Below are positions 1 to 11,891 of a DNA stretch of 64,000 nucleotides, in pieces (position 1 is the first letter of the stretch; each line of letters starts with the position of its first letter). Position numbers and translations under genes: made by a program. The notes below the pieces were generated by a model. The model searched no databases, had not been told where the DNA came from, and saw only the letters and a program-made list of their open reading frames with translations. Source of the DNA: Siphonodentalium dalli (taxonomy: Eukaryota > Mollusca > Scaphopoda > Gadilida > Siphonodentaliidae); assembly GCA_032622095.1 (NCBI GenBank), contig CP136064.1, forward strand, positions 272,757,614 through 272,821,613, given 5' to 3'.

Positions 1-1300
1 TCCACAAAATTAAAACACGTTCTTCTCCGACGATACGATAAATCAAATCATGTGAGTTAAAGATGTCATATTTGGTGCTGTTGGGTCAGGGTGGAGAGAA
101 GAGTGGCACTAACTGCTACATGAATATTTTAGTCGCCTATATCCACTAAAGTAATATATAGCCATCTCCATAATTCGTTCAAATGAGTATTTTTGGCGTT
201 CAATTCCACATTCACAACCTCAACAAAATTGAATGGTGACCGAATGAAGTCACTTGGACAAATATTTAAACGGGAATCGGGGCATTCATATGCACTGTGT
301 ATATCCGACACCGGATTATATGCAGGAATATTTCATTTGTTTACACAATATGCCGATATTTGTTACCGAATATTCGTGATTGTTAAAACCATGACACAGC
401 AGGAAGATAAAATCCCTCTGAATAATAGTAGATTATACTATACTTCTAAAATATACTATCTATAAATTCTGGATATAAAGTACGTCCTCAGAAATCACGA
501 TTATTAGGTGAAATTGTATGGATAGTCTGCAACTTTGTCTGACAAACACCGATTTTTTATATCTAAAACGCCTGTATGTTTACATATTGCTATGCACATG
601 GCAAAAGAAATGTCAGCAATAACTTACATAGCACCAAACATGAGGTTTTCGGCTGTTTATTAAAATTATTGGCGAAAGACATAATTATTGGTGTACTCTG
701 AATTGCAGGAGCACTGTCGTGCAAAAAGCCCCAAACAATTGTAGGCAAATAATTGGGTCAATATGGGAGTCATATCATTATGGTGACGATTGTGTCATTT
801 TGTTGCTTTTCAGCTCATTGGAACGCCACGTGTATACCAATTCAATGGTGACTTGTTTTTCAGCTTTAAAATCACATCAGAGGGGACTATCTAACAGAAT
901 TCTAGTTGGCATGCTAAAATTGAAGGTCCTGTTTGAAATTTAACACAAACTATCATATTTGGCGATGGTTATGATACATATTTCCCCGAAACGCCAGACA
1001 TTGAAATGATCATAGATGATTATAGACCACCCATTAACTAATGTTCGAAGACAATTTTAGTTTACACCAAGTATGACTTCACACACCAGTGCTGGGTAGT
1101 AACTACACACCAACAACGGTTTAATAAATATAAAAAAATAAAATGTGCTGGGAACTATGTGAAATATGTCTTAGTGTCATTATAAATGTCACCATTGTAA
1201 CATCTGCATTATACATGTAGTTCGATAAAAGCCGTAAGTAGATGTTCATTTTAAAATTATAAAGTGCCTGCATAAGGACAGAAAGTGAAAATGCTAAACA
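1..1300. other. Unassigned AT-rich DNA
   Basis: I see no gene, RNA or recognisable element here. The longest open frame (193-465, plus strand, 90 codons) has no domain, signal peptide or splice context that I recognise, and its composition is that of the surrounding AT-rich DNA, so I do not call it. Confidence 0.5.
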
Positions 1301-1598
1301 TATTTATTTGTGATAAAACCTCACGTTCAAATTTATTTATTACCCCACCCCCTGATAATTTCGCAGAACTATTGTAATCAGCGGCGTCAGTTCGTCCGAT
1401 TCCCTGTCATGCTGTTAATTCCAGTTCAAATTATCCGATCGAAACGACACTTCGTACAGGAATGAAAATTAAATTATTGGGGTAAATTATGGTTCCAGTC
1501 CGATGTTTGTTTCTCTGATTTATGGCCATTTTATACACGTTTTTGTCGTATTATGTAATCAGTCTGTCTAGCCGTCCGTTTGTCCGCCGTCCGTTAAC

Positions 1599-1945
1599 AT
1601 TTTTAGTTTCCGATCGATAACCCTAGTTTGGGTTATTTGATCTGAACCAAAGATGGTGTGTGTATTTCCAAGCCAAGAATACAGACCAAGGTCTAACATG
1701 GGTTCCGTCCTTTTAATATACATGAGTTTGGGCTCTTTTTCGACTCAGAATTTGACTGATTTCATAACATTTCGGTTTCCGACCGGTAACTCCTGTTTGG
1801 ATTATGTGATTTGAACAAAAGCTGGTATGTGTATTTCCCAGCTAAAACTACAGGCCAAGTTTGAATTTGGGTTCTGTATAATTATTTTCACATGAGTTAC
1901 GGCCATTTTTCTACTTTTGACCGCATTTGGCATTGTAATTAGGGT
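1599..1945. repeat. Imperfect direct duplication, ~169 bp period
   Basis: Two adjacent diverged units share 'tttccga', 'ggttat', 'gtgtatttcc' and 'gggttc' blocks in the same order; the 'tttccga' landmark recurs at 1607 and 1776. CCGTCCG-rich sequence lies just upstream (about 1565-1595). Similar text recurs at about 27105-27420, so this is a dispersed family and not a local duplication only. Confidence 0.6.
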
Positions 1946-1949
1946 ATAT

Positions 1950-4850
1950 CTGATATTCTTTGTAAGCTCAAATTATTATTTTATTTTGCGGTAGTACAAT
2001 TCGAAATGGCTAAAGGGCATACTTTGCCACGCCCTTGCGATCCTCTTATTTTACTTAGAAATTGCTATTTTCATATTGTCCGGATAATAAGTCCGGTGAA
2101 TAATATCCGATCGGAACGCAACTTGGTACGAGTAATACACATTATATTATTGAGCTCGAGTTCCAATATAATTCCGGAAGATGCTTTTTATTAGAGCTAT
2201 AGTCATTTTCAGACCTATAAATTGCCATTTTCGTGTTGTCCGGATAATTCAAGTTAATATCAACTAATCCCAACTAAACTTCACATCAGGATTATCCATC
2301 ACATTGTTCAAGTCAAGTTTGAGTGTGGTTCAAATCTGCGGATTTCTGATGGAGCTATCTTCATTTTTCGACTTTAAAAACATCAAATGGTTCCAGTTGG
2401 AATCTGCCGATTATTATTCCACCATGTACAAATTCCACACACTTTGTGTTTTTCTGAGTTTGTCTCATGTGGTTGTTGTAGCACACATGGCGACAGGGTT
2501 TCATGACGTCTTGATTTTTCAGGTTATATTTAATTTTAAATCCGCATAAATCACACATTGTTTTCGTTGTACACCCTTAACAGATTCTATACTGCGGGTG
2601 CGATCTCAAACGATGACATTTTTGACAGAATTAATACCTCGTTCGCAATTTGTGCCACTTATACATGCACACGGTGCATGTAATCGCTTTGAACGGACAT
2701 CACGGTGTGGACGTGGGGTTTTCTGATTACTGACCTGAATTGCAAATAAGAAGGCCATTATAACCCCAGCAAATGAATGATGTGGTAATGTCATTGCTGG
2801 TAAATTATTGGCAGCTACGCACGTTCGTTCATACCCATGCGGTTCGGCGAATAGCTAACCCCATCCGATGCTCACTGCCATCCATAATAATCGTGAAATG
2901 TGTCACAATGGCAAAATTATGTCACTTGTCCTTGTAGGATAACCCCATGTAAATTCAAGAACCAACCCATTAATCTACATGTATGTCCAATTTAAACAAC
3001 TGATATTTGTTCAGGATGCAGCGGTTTGACAACTGCAATAGAGTCTAGACCCCGATGCCACGACAAATAGTTTTCGCGGCTGGATCAACCAATTTCGTGG
3101 CTGGTTATTAGCTAAGCCGGCTCAGTCGCGACGTTCGCGGCTGACGAAATATGGCGGCTCAGCCGGCTGAGACATTATAATTCAGCGTATTTTCGTTTCC
3201 GAAATTGTCCTAATCTCCATTGATTTCCATTATGGCGAAAACATTGGGACTTCTGTCGACTTCAGACTGCTATCATCACTGGCACCTTGCGATATATGCA
3301 TGCATCATTGAAGGATGAATCCGACAATAATGATACAAGATTTCAAACTATTTTCTATTCTCTTCTACATGTTATGTGCATATATTGGCAAATGCCAGCG
3401 AAATAAACAATTTATACTTTTACCCTTTCAATACTGAATGGATGCTTCCATTCAGTTATATCAAAGCATGCATTGGAATAGTCTATTCCACATTGAGATG
3501 CCCGGGTATTCTGATAATATGAAACAATATGCCGTATCCATGCGAGTATGCCAATATTCATCTAATATATACGCACACGTTTGACTACCAACATATATTT
3601 AACCCTGCATGGTTCACAATTACATGACCTCAGAAGGCACGCGAGGGTTCGATTAAGTTGTTATCATATTTAATCTGAAGGGTGTTGGGGAGGTTGGCGG
3701 AACGCTCTTTAGAAACACTTCAATTATATCAGTTATTTCGTTAATAATAATAATTTCCTATTTCTATATTCCGCTCTATTTCGCCATTTGGCTGCTTTTT
3801 TTTATTGCGCTGTATTTCCGATTTCTCTTTTTATATATTTGACATATTATGGGATATGGGATTATATGATATCCAATATTCAGATATTCAATCGAACATC
3901 CCGTGCCACCTATGGTCGCGATTATATGCCAATAGCCATGTAATTGCGAACCCCGATTGCACGTTGTTTGCTTTATAATCCGTGTCGTATTGGCTGCAAT
4001 ATTAGGCAATGCGGTTTGGTTCTTTGCGATTCACAATACAGTTGTGCTTGACTTATAAGCCCATGCAATTCCAGTGGCTGAGATTTATTTCATGTGGCTG
4101 GCGTTAGCGATAATATGGCTGGCGGCGGCTTGTGGCCAATATGGCTGCGATGGTGGCTTCGGGCTCTAATAGTGTCGCATTGCTGAATCAAACAAGGGGA
4201 TTCATAATCCCATATCTCCAGGAATGATAAGAAAATTTATAGAATATACAATTGATATAGATGAGCACTTATGTATAGATGAATATCTTTCATGCTCACA
4301 AGTTTATGATCACAACTAAATTTATTGGAAAAGGAAAACAACAATTTACAATATGAAGGCAAACATTATACTTATGTTGAAATGTTAATTGAGAGCAGCC
4401 GAATATGTAACCCGTGCAGTATAGCAATTACTACCCTCCTTATTTGAATTTTATAGGATTTACGGGCAGCTAAAACATCGAGGAAATGTTTAATAAGTTG
4501 TAAAAAAAATTTGCCCTAACCCCATTTGTATATTATAGATGTTAAGTAAATTTCAAGTCAAGTTGGGGCAATTGATCTCCTTAACAAACCTTGTCTGACT
4601 TTGTTTCAGCACATTTCATTGTAGCGAATAGCTACCAGGGGATCGGATTACAAGTTAGTTCATCTTAAATGTAGTCAGTCGATCGCATATATTTCGCTTG
4701 TTGACAAAGTTGTTTATTTATGGAAGATAATAGCGCCAATTCGCATGACAGTAAATACAGTGTGATTTGTAATTTGCCGTACACTAGCATCTAACGTTTA
4801 AACATGATTGTGTGCGGGTGCGCTGACAATTGCCATATAAATTATCACCC
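1950..4850. other. Non-coding stretch, no gene seen
   Basis: No convincing gene. The stretch is AT-rich with a short GC-richer patch at 3050-3190 made of reiterated 'cggctg/cagccg' words. Open frames of 60-81 codons at 2006-2194, 2304-2549 and 3776-4009 lack motifs and look like chance frames. Confidence 0.5.
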
Positions 4851-4901
4851 TGTTCTTTTTCTTCTTCTTCTTTTTCTGACAACGGCTTGCAGTCAATGTC
4901 T

Positions 4902-5081
4902 GACTATAATAAGCCGCCTGGAGGACATGGTTGATCTAACCTGATGACTATAATAAGCCGCCTGGAGGACATGGTTGATCTATCCTGATGACTATAATAA
5001 GCCGCCTGGAGGACATGGTTGATCTAACCTGATGACTATAATAAGCCGCCTGGAGGACATGGTTGATCTAACCTGATGACT
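4902..5081 (-). repeat. Four 44 bp tandem repeats in LINE 3' UTR
   Basis: Units begin at 4902, 4946, 4990 and 5034 (exactly 44 bp apart) and are almost identical; the plus-strand word is 'gactataataagccgcctgg' followed by 'aggacatggttgatctaacc'. They lie between the end of the LINE reading frame (5213) and its AAG-rich tail (about 4853-4880). Confidence 0.9.
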
Positions 5082-8000
5082 CTTTTGGTGTCAGTCAGAT
5101 GTTAGAGATGGTAATGAATCAATGATTTAAATTTGGTGCGCCATTGGGATTTGTGTGTGTTTTTTTTTTATAGGATAAAATCAGTTTAAAACTATTTACA
5201 ATCATTGGTGGTTTAGAGAAGTTTGCGTCGCTTGCGCCATGTGATCAGCGGCTGGATGATGTCTGCAGTCAGTTTAGATTTGAAGATTTTCGGGTCGGGT
5301 AATAGGGTTAATGCTGCTGGCAATAGGTTAAATTCGGCTATGGTTCTGGGGAATAAAGAATAGTAGTGGGCATCTATGTTGGAAGATATTGTGTGGAATG
5401 TTAGCTTCTGTTCATCATTGTATCTTGTAGTAGTGGTTTTAGGGATTAGCATTTTGTTTGGATATGTTAAGAGCTCATTGTTTATTATTTTAGACAATAC
5501 AGTCAATCTGGTTTGAGTTCGGCGCTCTTCAAGTGTTTGCAGTTTTATTTCACTGAGCATGTTGGTTACTGAGCTGGTGTATTGGTAACAATTGAATATG
5601 TATCTGGCTGCTGTTCTTTGGACTGATTCTAACATGCTGATTTGGTCTTCATTGTGTGGGTCCCAGATGGTGGTTGAATATTCCATTATTGGTCTTATAA
5701 GTGCTGAGTATGCTCGTTCTTTGATGGTGCGGTTTGGGATTTTTAGGTTACGTTTTAGGAAACCAAGGATTTTGTTGTCTTTGGATGCGGTGTGTTTTAC
5801 GTGTTCATCCCATCTCAGATAACTTTGAATGGTAATGCCTAGCTACTTTATAGATGATATTTTCTCAAGTGAGTGGCCGTTCAGGAGGTATTTGGAGTCA
5901 AATGGGGTTTGTTTTCTTGCTACACGTAATAAGTTACATTTACTGTGATGGAAAGCCATGAGCCAATCACTCTCCCATTTGGCTGCATTATCAACATCAG
6001 TTTGCAGCTTGGTCAGGTCATTGGTATTTCGAATGGAGCGATAGATTATACTATCATCTGCAAATAGTCGTCAGGTGCTATGTTTTAGGTATTCATTAAA
6101 GTCATTTATGTATAGGAGAAAGAGGATGGGGGCCAGGAAATATTCCTGTGGTACCCCAGATGTGACTGGTATGTTAGAAGATTTATGTCCTTCCAGGAGA
6201 ACTACTTGGGTACGGTTTGATATGAAGTTTGAGACCCAATCAGTGGTCTGCTGATTGATACCATAATACTTCATCTTGTATATTAATCTGCCGTAGGGAA
6301 CTTTGTCAAAGGCTTTGGAGAAGTCAATAACTATGATGTCAGTTTGTGTACCTTTATTGAAGTTTTCAGAAATTTCATGGATAAATTCAATTAGTTGGGT
6401 TTCATAGGAATGTTTGCGTCTAAAACCGTGTTGTTTTGTCACAGAGGATGTTATTTGATTCCAGTAAGTTCATTATTTTACTACTGATTATGTGTTCTAA
6501 GATTTTGCATGATATGCAGGTGAGTGAGATTGGTCGGTAGTTTATAGGGTCGTGCTTGTTTCCCTTGTTGTAGACTGGGCACACATGGGCACATTTCCAA
6601 TCATAATGAGTGTACCAGTTTTCAGTGAGACTTTGTAAATGTGTGTGAAAATTGAAGCAAGGGTATAGCTTAGGCTTTTAAGGATGAATCCATGAATGTT
6701 GTCTGGTCCCATGGCTTTGGGCGGTGATAAGTTTGACAGTAGTTTCTGTACTCCATTTTCTGTCACAGTGAAGCACTCCATCTTTGAGAATGGGCTTGGG
6801 CCTTTGTCAGGGATAGGTATGTCTTTCTCTATAGTGAAGGCTTGTTTGAATTGGGCATTTATAATGTTTGCTTTTTGGATTGGGTCATTTATCAGGATTT
6901 CGCATTTCAGAAGAGGTGGGATGGATTTCGAGTCTGCTTTCTGTGTCCTTATATAAGAGAAGAGTTTCTTGGTGTTAGTTGTTATTGCACGTTTAAGGGG
7001 GTCTTCTGGATCTGAAACTGGGATGTCAAGTATCATACTGTTTATGTGGTTCCAGTATGCTGTTCTAGTTTCTTTTTGGATTTGTGATCTGAGGTTTCTA
7101 TACCCTGGTGTGTCCTTTTTTGTTGGTACATGTGTTTTAATCTTCGCATCTTTCTTTTGAGTGATGTGTTTACCCAGGGCAGTTTCTGATGTATTTTGAT
7201 GGGTCGGCATGGGATGTTTTTATTGTATGATTTCAGTAAGGTTTCTCTGAATGATGTCCATAAATGGTTTACATCCTCATTTTTTTGTCGAGGGTGTTCC
7301 AGTAGATGTTCATATCAAGGGATATATTTGTGAGGTCCGCTTTTTTGTAGAGGTGTATAGGTCTGGTTTGAATATTGTTGTTTGAGCATGTCAGATCAAA
7401 TTCTGATACGACAATGTCACGATCTGCTGCTGCTATTGGAGGGAATGTTTCAGAGTTTGTCACGAGAGTGGGCTTGTTTGTGAACACTAGGTCCAGTTAT
7501 ATCTATTAGCTCCGAGTGCAGGTCAGGGTGTTTTGATCCAGGCAATACTTGTGGGACTGTCCAGTCGATATGCCATAGGTTGAAGTCGCCACTTAGTATG
7601 TCGGTGGCCTTTGATGACTGTTTTAGTCGGCTGAGGGATTCTCTTAGTTGTTTTATGCATTTGTCATCGGGCGGTTTGTAGTAGGTACCAAGAATCAATT
7701 TGTAGCAGTTTACGAATGTTATTTCAGCCCACACTCTTTCGCAATTGGTATTCAGTTCATATACTTCATGTGAGATAAATTTGTTACTGATTGCCTAAAG
7801 TACGCCTCCGTATGATAGGCCATTTTTGGGGGTCTATCCAGACGGTAAACTGTGAAGTCATCACTGGGGAAATACTCATACGATGATATGGATGGGTGAA
7901 GCCATGTTTCCGAGCCACAGATTATATCTGGCTTTTCGGAGTTGATAATCAAGTCAAGGAACGATTTCTTGTTATTTATTGATTGAAAGTTTATTGTCAT

Positions 8001-8222
8001 CAATTTTAGTGGTTCTCTACACTTGTTTTTGTTTGTAATACATTCAGTTTTATGGAGTAGGCTGTTCTTATGGTTTATTGGTGTAGGGTCAGCTTTTGGA
8101 GATGATGCATCCTTAGGTGGTCCTATGCTCAGGCTAGTTGGCGATTGGCTGATGTTGTGGGAGGACAGGAAGGATATTGATGACATAGAGTTGAAGAAGG
8201 TGCTCTCAAAGTTTGGCATAGA

Positions 8223-8375
8223 GCAAAAGAGGCACACCCATGATTCGTCTCTTTTGTCAAGTATGTTGTAGCGTTTTTTCGATAGGCTTTGGCATTGTTG
8301 GTGATACCAGATTTGACAAAATTCACATTCGATACCATCTTGGTTGTCTGTGACCTCTGTGTTGCAGGTGCCACA
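8223..8375 (-). other. PHD zinc finger of the LINE
   Basis: In one frame the minus strand gives the Cys4-His-Cys3 pattern: CGTC (first Cys 8375-8373), ECEFC, WYHQQC and WVCLFC (last Cys 8225-8223). The Trp-Tyr-His and the Trp two residues before the seventh Cys are typical of PHD fingers. PHD fingers bind histone tails or act as adaptors in chromatin; in LINEs they are thought to assist nucleic-acid or chromatin contact, which is inference. The frame is intact through the finger and continues into the endonuclease linker. Confidence 0.85.
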
Positions 8376-8425
8376 CGGAAACTCTATTGTGTGATTTGTT
8401 GTGGGCAGGGGGCTGCTGCTGTTGA

Positions 8426-8449
8426 TGGACCGGGATTTAGTTCGATGTC
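8426..8449 (-). other. 2A-like ribosome-skipping peptide DIELNPGP
   Basis: Residues 83-90 of the N-terminal open frame read DIELNPGP, an exact match to the 2A consensus D-(V/I)-E-x-N-P-G-P, preceded by the hydrophobic stretch 'VVHILLAQAA' as expected for active 2A peptides. In 2A elements the ribosome fails to form the Gly-Pro bond and releases the upstream peptide. The upstream 82 residues begin with a hydrophobic segment (MNTLSIVLQIYLLPL). About 13 codons after the motif the frame ends at a TAG (8386-8384), and the PHD finger continues in another frame, so one base has been gained or lost, probably in the run of Cs near 8408. Family knowledge: 2A-like peptides are reported at the N-termini of APE-type LINEs in several invertebrates. 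Confidence 0.85.
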
Positions 8450-8719
8450 GGCAGCTTGAGCAAGTAAGATGTGTACCACATTTGAAGGGATCTTTTGTGG
8501 TACAGGGGGTTTTCGTACTATGTGAGAGGAGTTTATTTTTTTGAAGTCAATGGACTCAAGTTGTTTGATATTTGCATCTGTGCTCAAATGTCTCTGGAAG
8601 ATATTTGGGCTATGTGTATTGTCATTTGGGTTGCATATATTATATATGCTGAGGGGTAGCAAGTAAATTTGGAGTACTATGCTGAGTGTGTTCATGTTTA
8701 TTATTTTCTAATACTTATA

Positions 8720-9515
8720 GAGAGTTTTTATTTGGTAGACATATGGTGCACATTTACAGGCAGATGGTGTAGACATGAGTACAATCTCTTAGCAACACAT
8801 TGATGACTCAAGAAAATTGAAGACGGTGTATTAAATAAGGGGCGTCTTGGCTCTCATCATTGAACAGTACTCCGTGTGCGTTGAACCGTTCAACTATTCG
8901 TCGATACTCCACCAAGGCCATTGTATGGCGAACGTATTCAGCGAGAGACTTCATCAAAATTATTACGCATTATACAAAATTGGTAAATGCATAATTTCCA
9001 GTGTCTGATATACACAGTGATATAGTTAGCTAGCAAATACAGATACATAGAAGAAAGCACTAAATGTATATTTATTATTCTATTTAAGAGATACACATAT
9101 TCTTACAAAATGAGGGACTTTGAACTGTCAGATGATTTTTGTCAAGATAGATGGAAATGTATAGACGGCCTGTTCACAAATTGTGAGCGCAGTGTGCAGT
9201 TAAATATAGATTCTTCTGAGCTAAAATATAACACAGTCGTATGACTTTCAGGATCCTCCAATACTGGTATCTGACAAGGGTCCAGATGCCAGATACAGAT
9301 GATTTCTTTCATTTTAAAGAACAGATTCATAGCCTAACACAAACAACTTAAAATCTCGTTCTGTGTCGGGCACACGAAGCCGATATATAGCAACAATTAT
9401 TTTAAACTGAGAATAATTAGTCAGCATAGTACCACGAACAGAGGAGTACCTGGTCATTTCTTTAAAACAGCTGTATCTTCATGGAGATATGGTAACCATG
9501 TGTCCTCAAAATCTT
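8720..9515. other. Unassigned, upstream of the LINE
   Basis: No gene seen. The only local structure noted is a 15 bp inverted repeat GTTGAACcGTTCAAC near 8878-8893. Confidence 0.45.
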
Positions 9516-9520
9516 AGTCT

Positions 9521-10020
9521 AACCCACTAGATTGATTCATACATCTCTAATTAAACCGAATTGCCGTCTGTTGTTTTTGCGAATTAATGTGCTTATGGTG
9601 TTGATGTTTTGATCACAATAAAAGATATAAATAAAAAAAACAAAAAACAAAACAAAAACAAAAGTCAATTCCAACCACGTCGACTGCACGATATAAAATT
9701 ATAATGCATGTAGTTGCGCAGTTGTAAATAAATAAATATTTCTTTATTAGTGGCACGAATTAATCGCGATAACAAACATGACAATCTCTCTGACAATGTG
9801 AGCCACTACTTACAATCCATGTATAATATAACCCACTAGATTGATTCATACATCTCTATTTAAACCGAATTGCCGTCTGTTGTTTTTGCGAATTAATGTG
9901 TTTATGGTGTTGATGTTTTGATCACAATAAAAAATATAAATAAAAAAAACAAAAAACAAAACAAAAATAAAAGTCAATTCCAACCACGTCGACTGCACGA
10001 TATACAATTATACTGCATAT
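9521..10020. repeat. ~190 bp direct repeat, two copies
   Basis: The copies start at 9521 and 9830 (309 bp apart) and are nearly identical through 'cccactagattgattcat', an A-rich run of 'aaacaaaa' words and 'accacgtcgactgcacgat'. About 110 bp of unrelated sequence separates them. The near identity indicates a recent duplication or two insertions of a short A-tailed element. Confidence 0.75.
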
Positions 10021-10492
10021 AACAACATTCCCAGGTTTTGTACCGATGATATCTACGGGCATTAGCCATAATATTACAGATTCATGGCATGATCTAACTC
10101 GAAAAATTTTGATTAACTGGTCCAATTTGGGAAACGAGAGGATGGTGGAAACAATCTCCATATGTGTTTTGAGACATGCTATTGTGCCATTGTATCATCT
10201 ACTAAATATCAATATCCATATAATTTCCATACTTATGAAATATGGGAACCTGGGAGGGGTACACATTTGGGAAGCTATAAATTGTGGTGCAATCGGAATT
10301 TCTTACGTGGGGAGTTGGAAACCCCCTCCCAATTCAGTACACATTCGACACGCCCCTGCCGACGAACTAAGTTGTATTATCTGTTCGCTATTATGTAGTT
10401 TCGATTCATGCTAAATGTGTGGTATGTGTCCTATATGTGTTACATATTATAAAGTTATTATACATATACAATGATGTGTACAATATGTTTTT

Positions 10493-10585
10493 TTGTACGA
10501 GTCCAAGTTGTAGTGAAAAGTCATATCGGACGATACACAGTGTCGAGTCCAATATGACTTTTCACCACAACCTGGGCGAGTACAA
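10493..10585. repeat. Inverted repeat, 39 bp arms
   Basis: The left arm 10493-10531 pairs with the right arm 10547-10585 with about six mismatches across a 15 bp loop. Both arms carry the word GTGAAAAGTCATAT or its close variant. Direct copies of GAGTCCAATATGAC occur at 10545, 10915 and 10935. Confidence 0.8.
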
Positions 10586-10959
10586 GAAAAACTCATACTG
10601 TACACACCATTGTATATATAATGACATTTGTATTATCCATCTGCATATTTATCCAAATTTTGGTAATACAACTTTTTGGGTTATTTTTGGTATTTGTCGG
10701 CACTTAATTCTCTATAAAAGCCGGTTTTTTGATCATCAGAAAGCATGATTTGGAAAAGTAAACACGGAGGTGAAAAAAAACTCAATGCGGAAGTGAAACG
10801 TCTGCTAAATCCACAAGTGTTGCGCGCGCATCACAATTTCACCGATTCATTTCGCAATTGAGTTAATTCGTGACGTCAAAGAGTCCCGATAAAAAGGTGA
10901 TATTGCACACTTGGGAGTCCAATATGACATTCGGGAGTCCAATATGACTTTTCCCCGGA

Positions 10960-11890
10960 TGATCACGTGGCGGCTTTGGCCCAATCAAAAAAGATGTTAA
11001 TTAAGGGGTGGATAATAAATTATAATACATGCAAAATTGTGTATATTTCTGGCGGATCTATGAAAAAAATCTTGAAATTACCACAATGTCCCCGCCGTAT
11101 CACCATACATATTGCCCCGAAATTTCACGCAATTTGCCCGAATTTCAAACTTTCAAAATGTCTTGGGAGGGCAACAGTCATTCCAGACCCTGGTCCGTAC
11201 GGATATGCAGACGTCGATGACACTATATACAAATATACGTTAATAATAACCCAATTCAATTCCATGTTGTCCTATAATTATGTAACAATGTGCTTACCCA
11301 TTATTACATGCAATTGTGACAATTCTATTTTGTTCCAAACATATCTTTAATTCCACAATGTCCTATGTCGCTAGGTCAGTATTCAATTAATTTCAGCTTG
11401 TCCAACAATACCATTTCAGATGCTAAAATGTCAGTTAAGACAAAACAGAGGTATGGCGTTATTTTAAACATATATTTGTTCGTATACAACCCAAAGTGGA
11501 AATAAGGCTACAATACTTAAAATGGGATGTGACAACCTGAAAGTTAAATAAATTAAATTTCAACTACAACGAACAGAAAATAATGCCTGATATTTTCGCG
11601 AGAAGTGAAATTGCAAACTTCTCGTTTCCACCATTAGAAGCGCTAACGAATTCCGGTATCAACGATACCAACATTTTAATTTCACCAAAAAGGTCACTTA
11701 GGTCAACCTGGAAATCAGGTCGCGACTGGACAAATATTGTTATGGGGGAAGTTGGCATTTTGAATTCGGATCTTTATTCAGTGATCTCGAATGAGACTTT
11801 TCAGCCTGACAAACTTGGTATCTGACCGTGTTCTGATTTTTGTCAGAATACCTTGACCATGTTGCTATCCCCGTCTTCTAGCACGAGAGA
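10960..11890. other. Unassigned, no gene seen
   Basis: Open frames at 10967-11350 (plus) and at 11564-11825 (both strands) have no recognisable domains. No clear repeat structure was seen. Confidence 0.4.
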
Positions 11891-11891
11891 C

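Larger units (their letters stand above)
4853..8695 (-). mobile_element. CR1/L2-like non-LTR retrotransposon, inactive
   Basis: Read on the minus strand the order is: hydrophobic N-terminus and 2A-like peptide (8695-8426), PHD finger (8375-8223), APE-type endonuclease (about 8000-7400), reverse transcriptase (about 6960-5840), C-terminal region ending at 5213, a roughly 360 bp 3' UTR containing four 44 bp repeats, and an AAG-rich tail near 4853. This order fits the Jockey/CR1/L2 group of LINEs, some of which are known to carry N-terminal PHD fingers and 2A-like peptides. Several frameshifts and stops make it non-functional. The 5' boundary is uncertain because I found no target-site duplication. 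Confidence 0.9.
5213..8695 (-). pseudogene. LINE polyprotein (2A-PHD-APE-RT), broken
   Basis: The reading frame is split by at least four frame changes (near 8400, 7825, 7470 and 6430) and by in-frame stops near 7800, at 6071-6073 and at 5843-5845. Endonuclease signatures include 'INFQSI', 'GSETWL' (Glu codon at about 7910-7908) and 'GDFNLWHIDW'. The motif normally written SDH reads ADR (about 7425-7417), so the catalytic histidine is lost. Reverse-transcriptase motifs are 'YRPISL' (6541-6520), 'QHGFRR' (about 6430), 'IDFSKAFDKVPY', a damaged 'GVPQ..' block with the usual glycines replaced, and 'FADD' (6064-6053). A TGA sits two codons before FADD. The C-terminal part (5686-5213) is open and ends in basic residues. 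The product would have been the retrotransposition enzyme; this copy cannot make it. Confidence 0.9.

Noticed and set aside
4902-5081. Hammerhead ribozyme (CTGATGA present in each 44 bp unit)
   Set aside because: The conserved GAAA partner and the three-stem layout are not visible on either strand.
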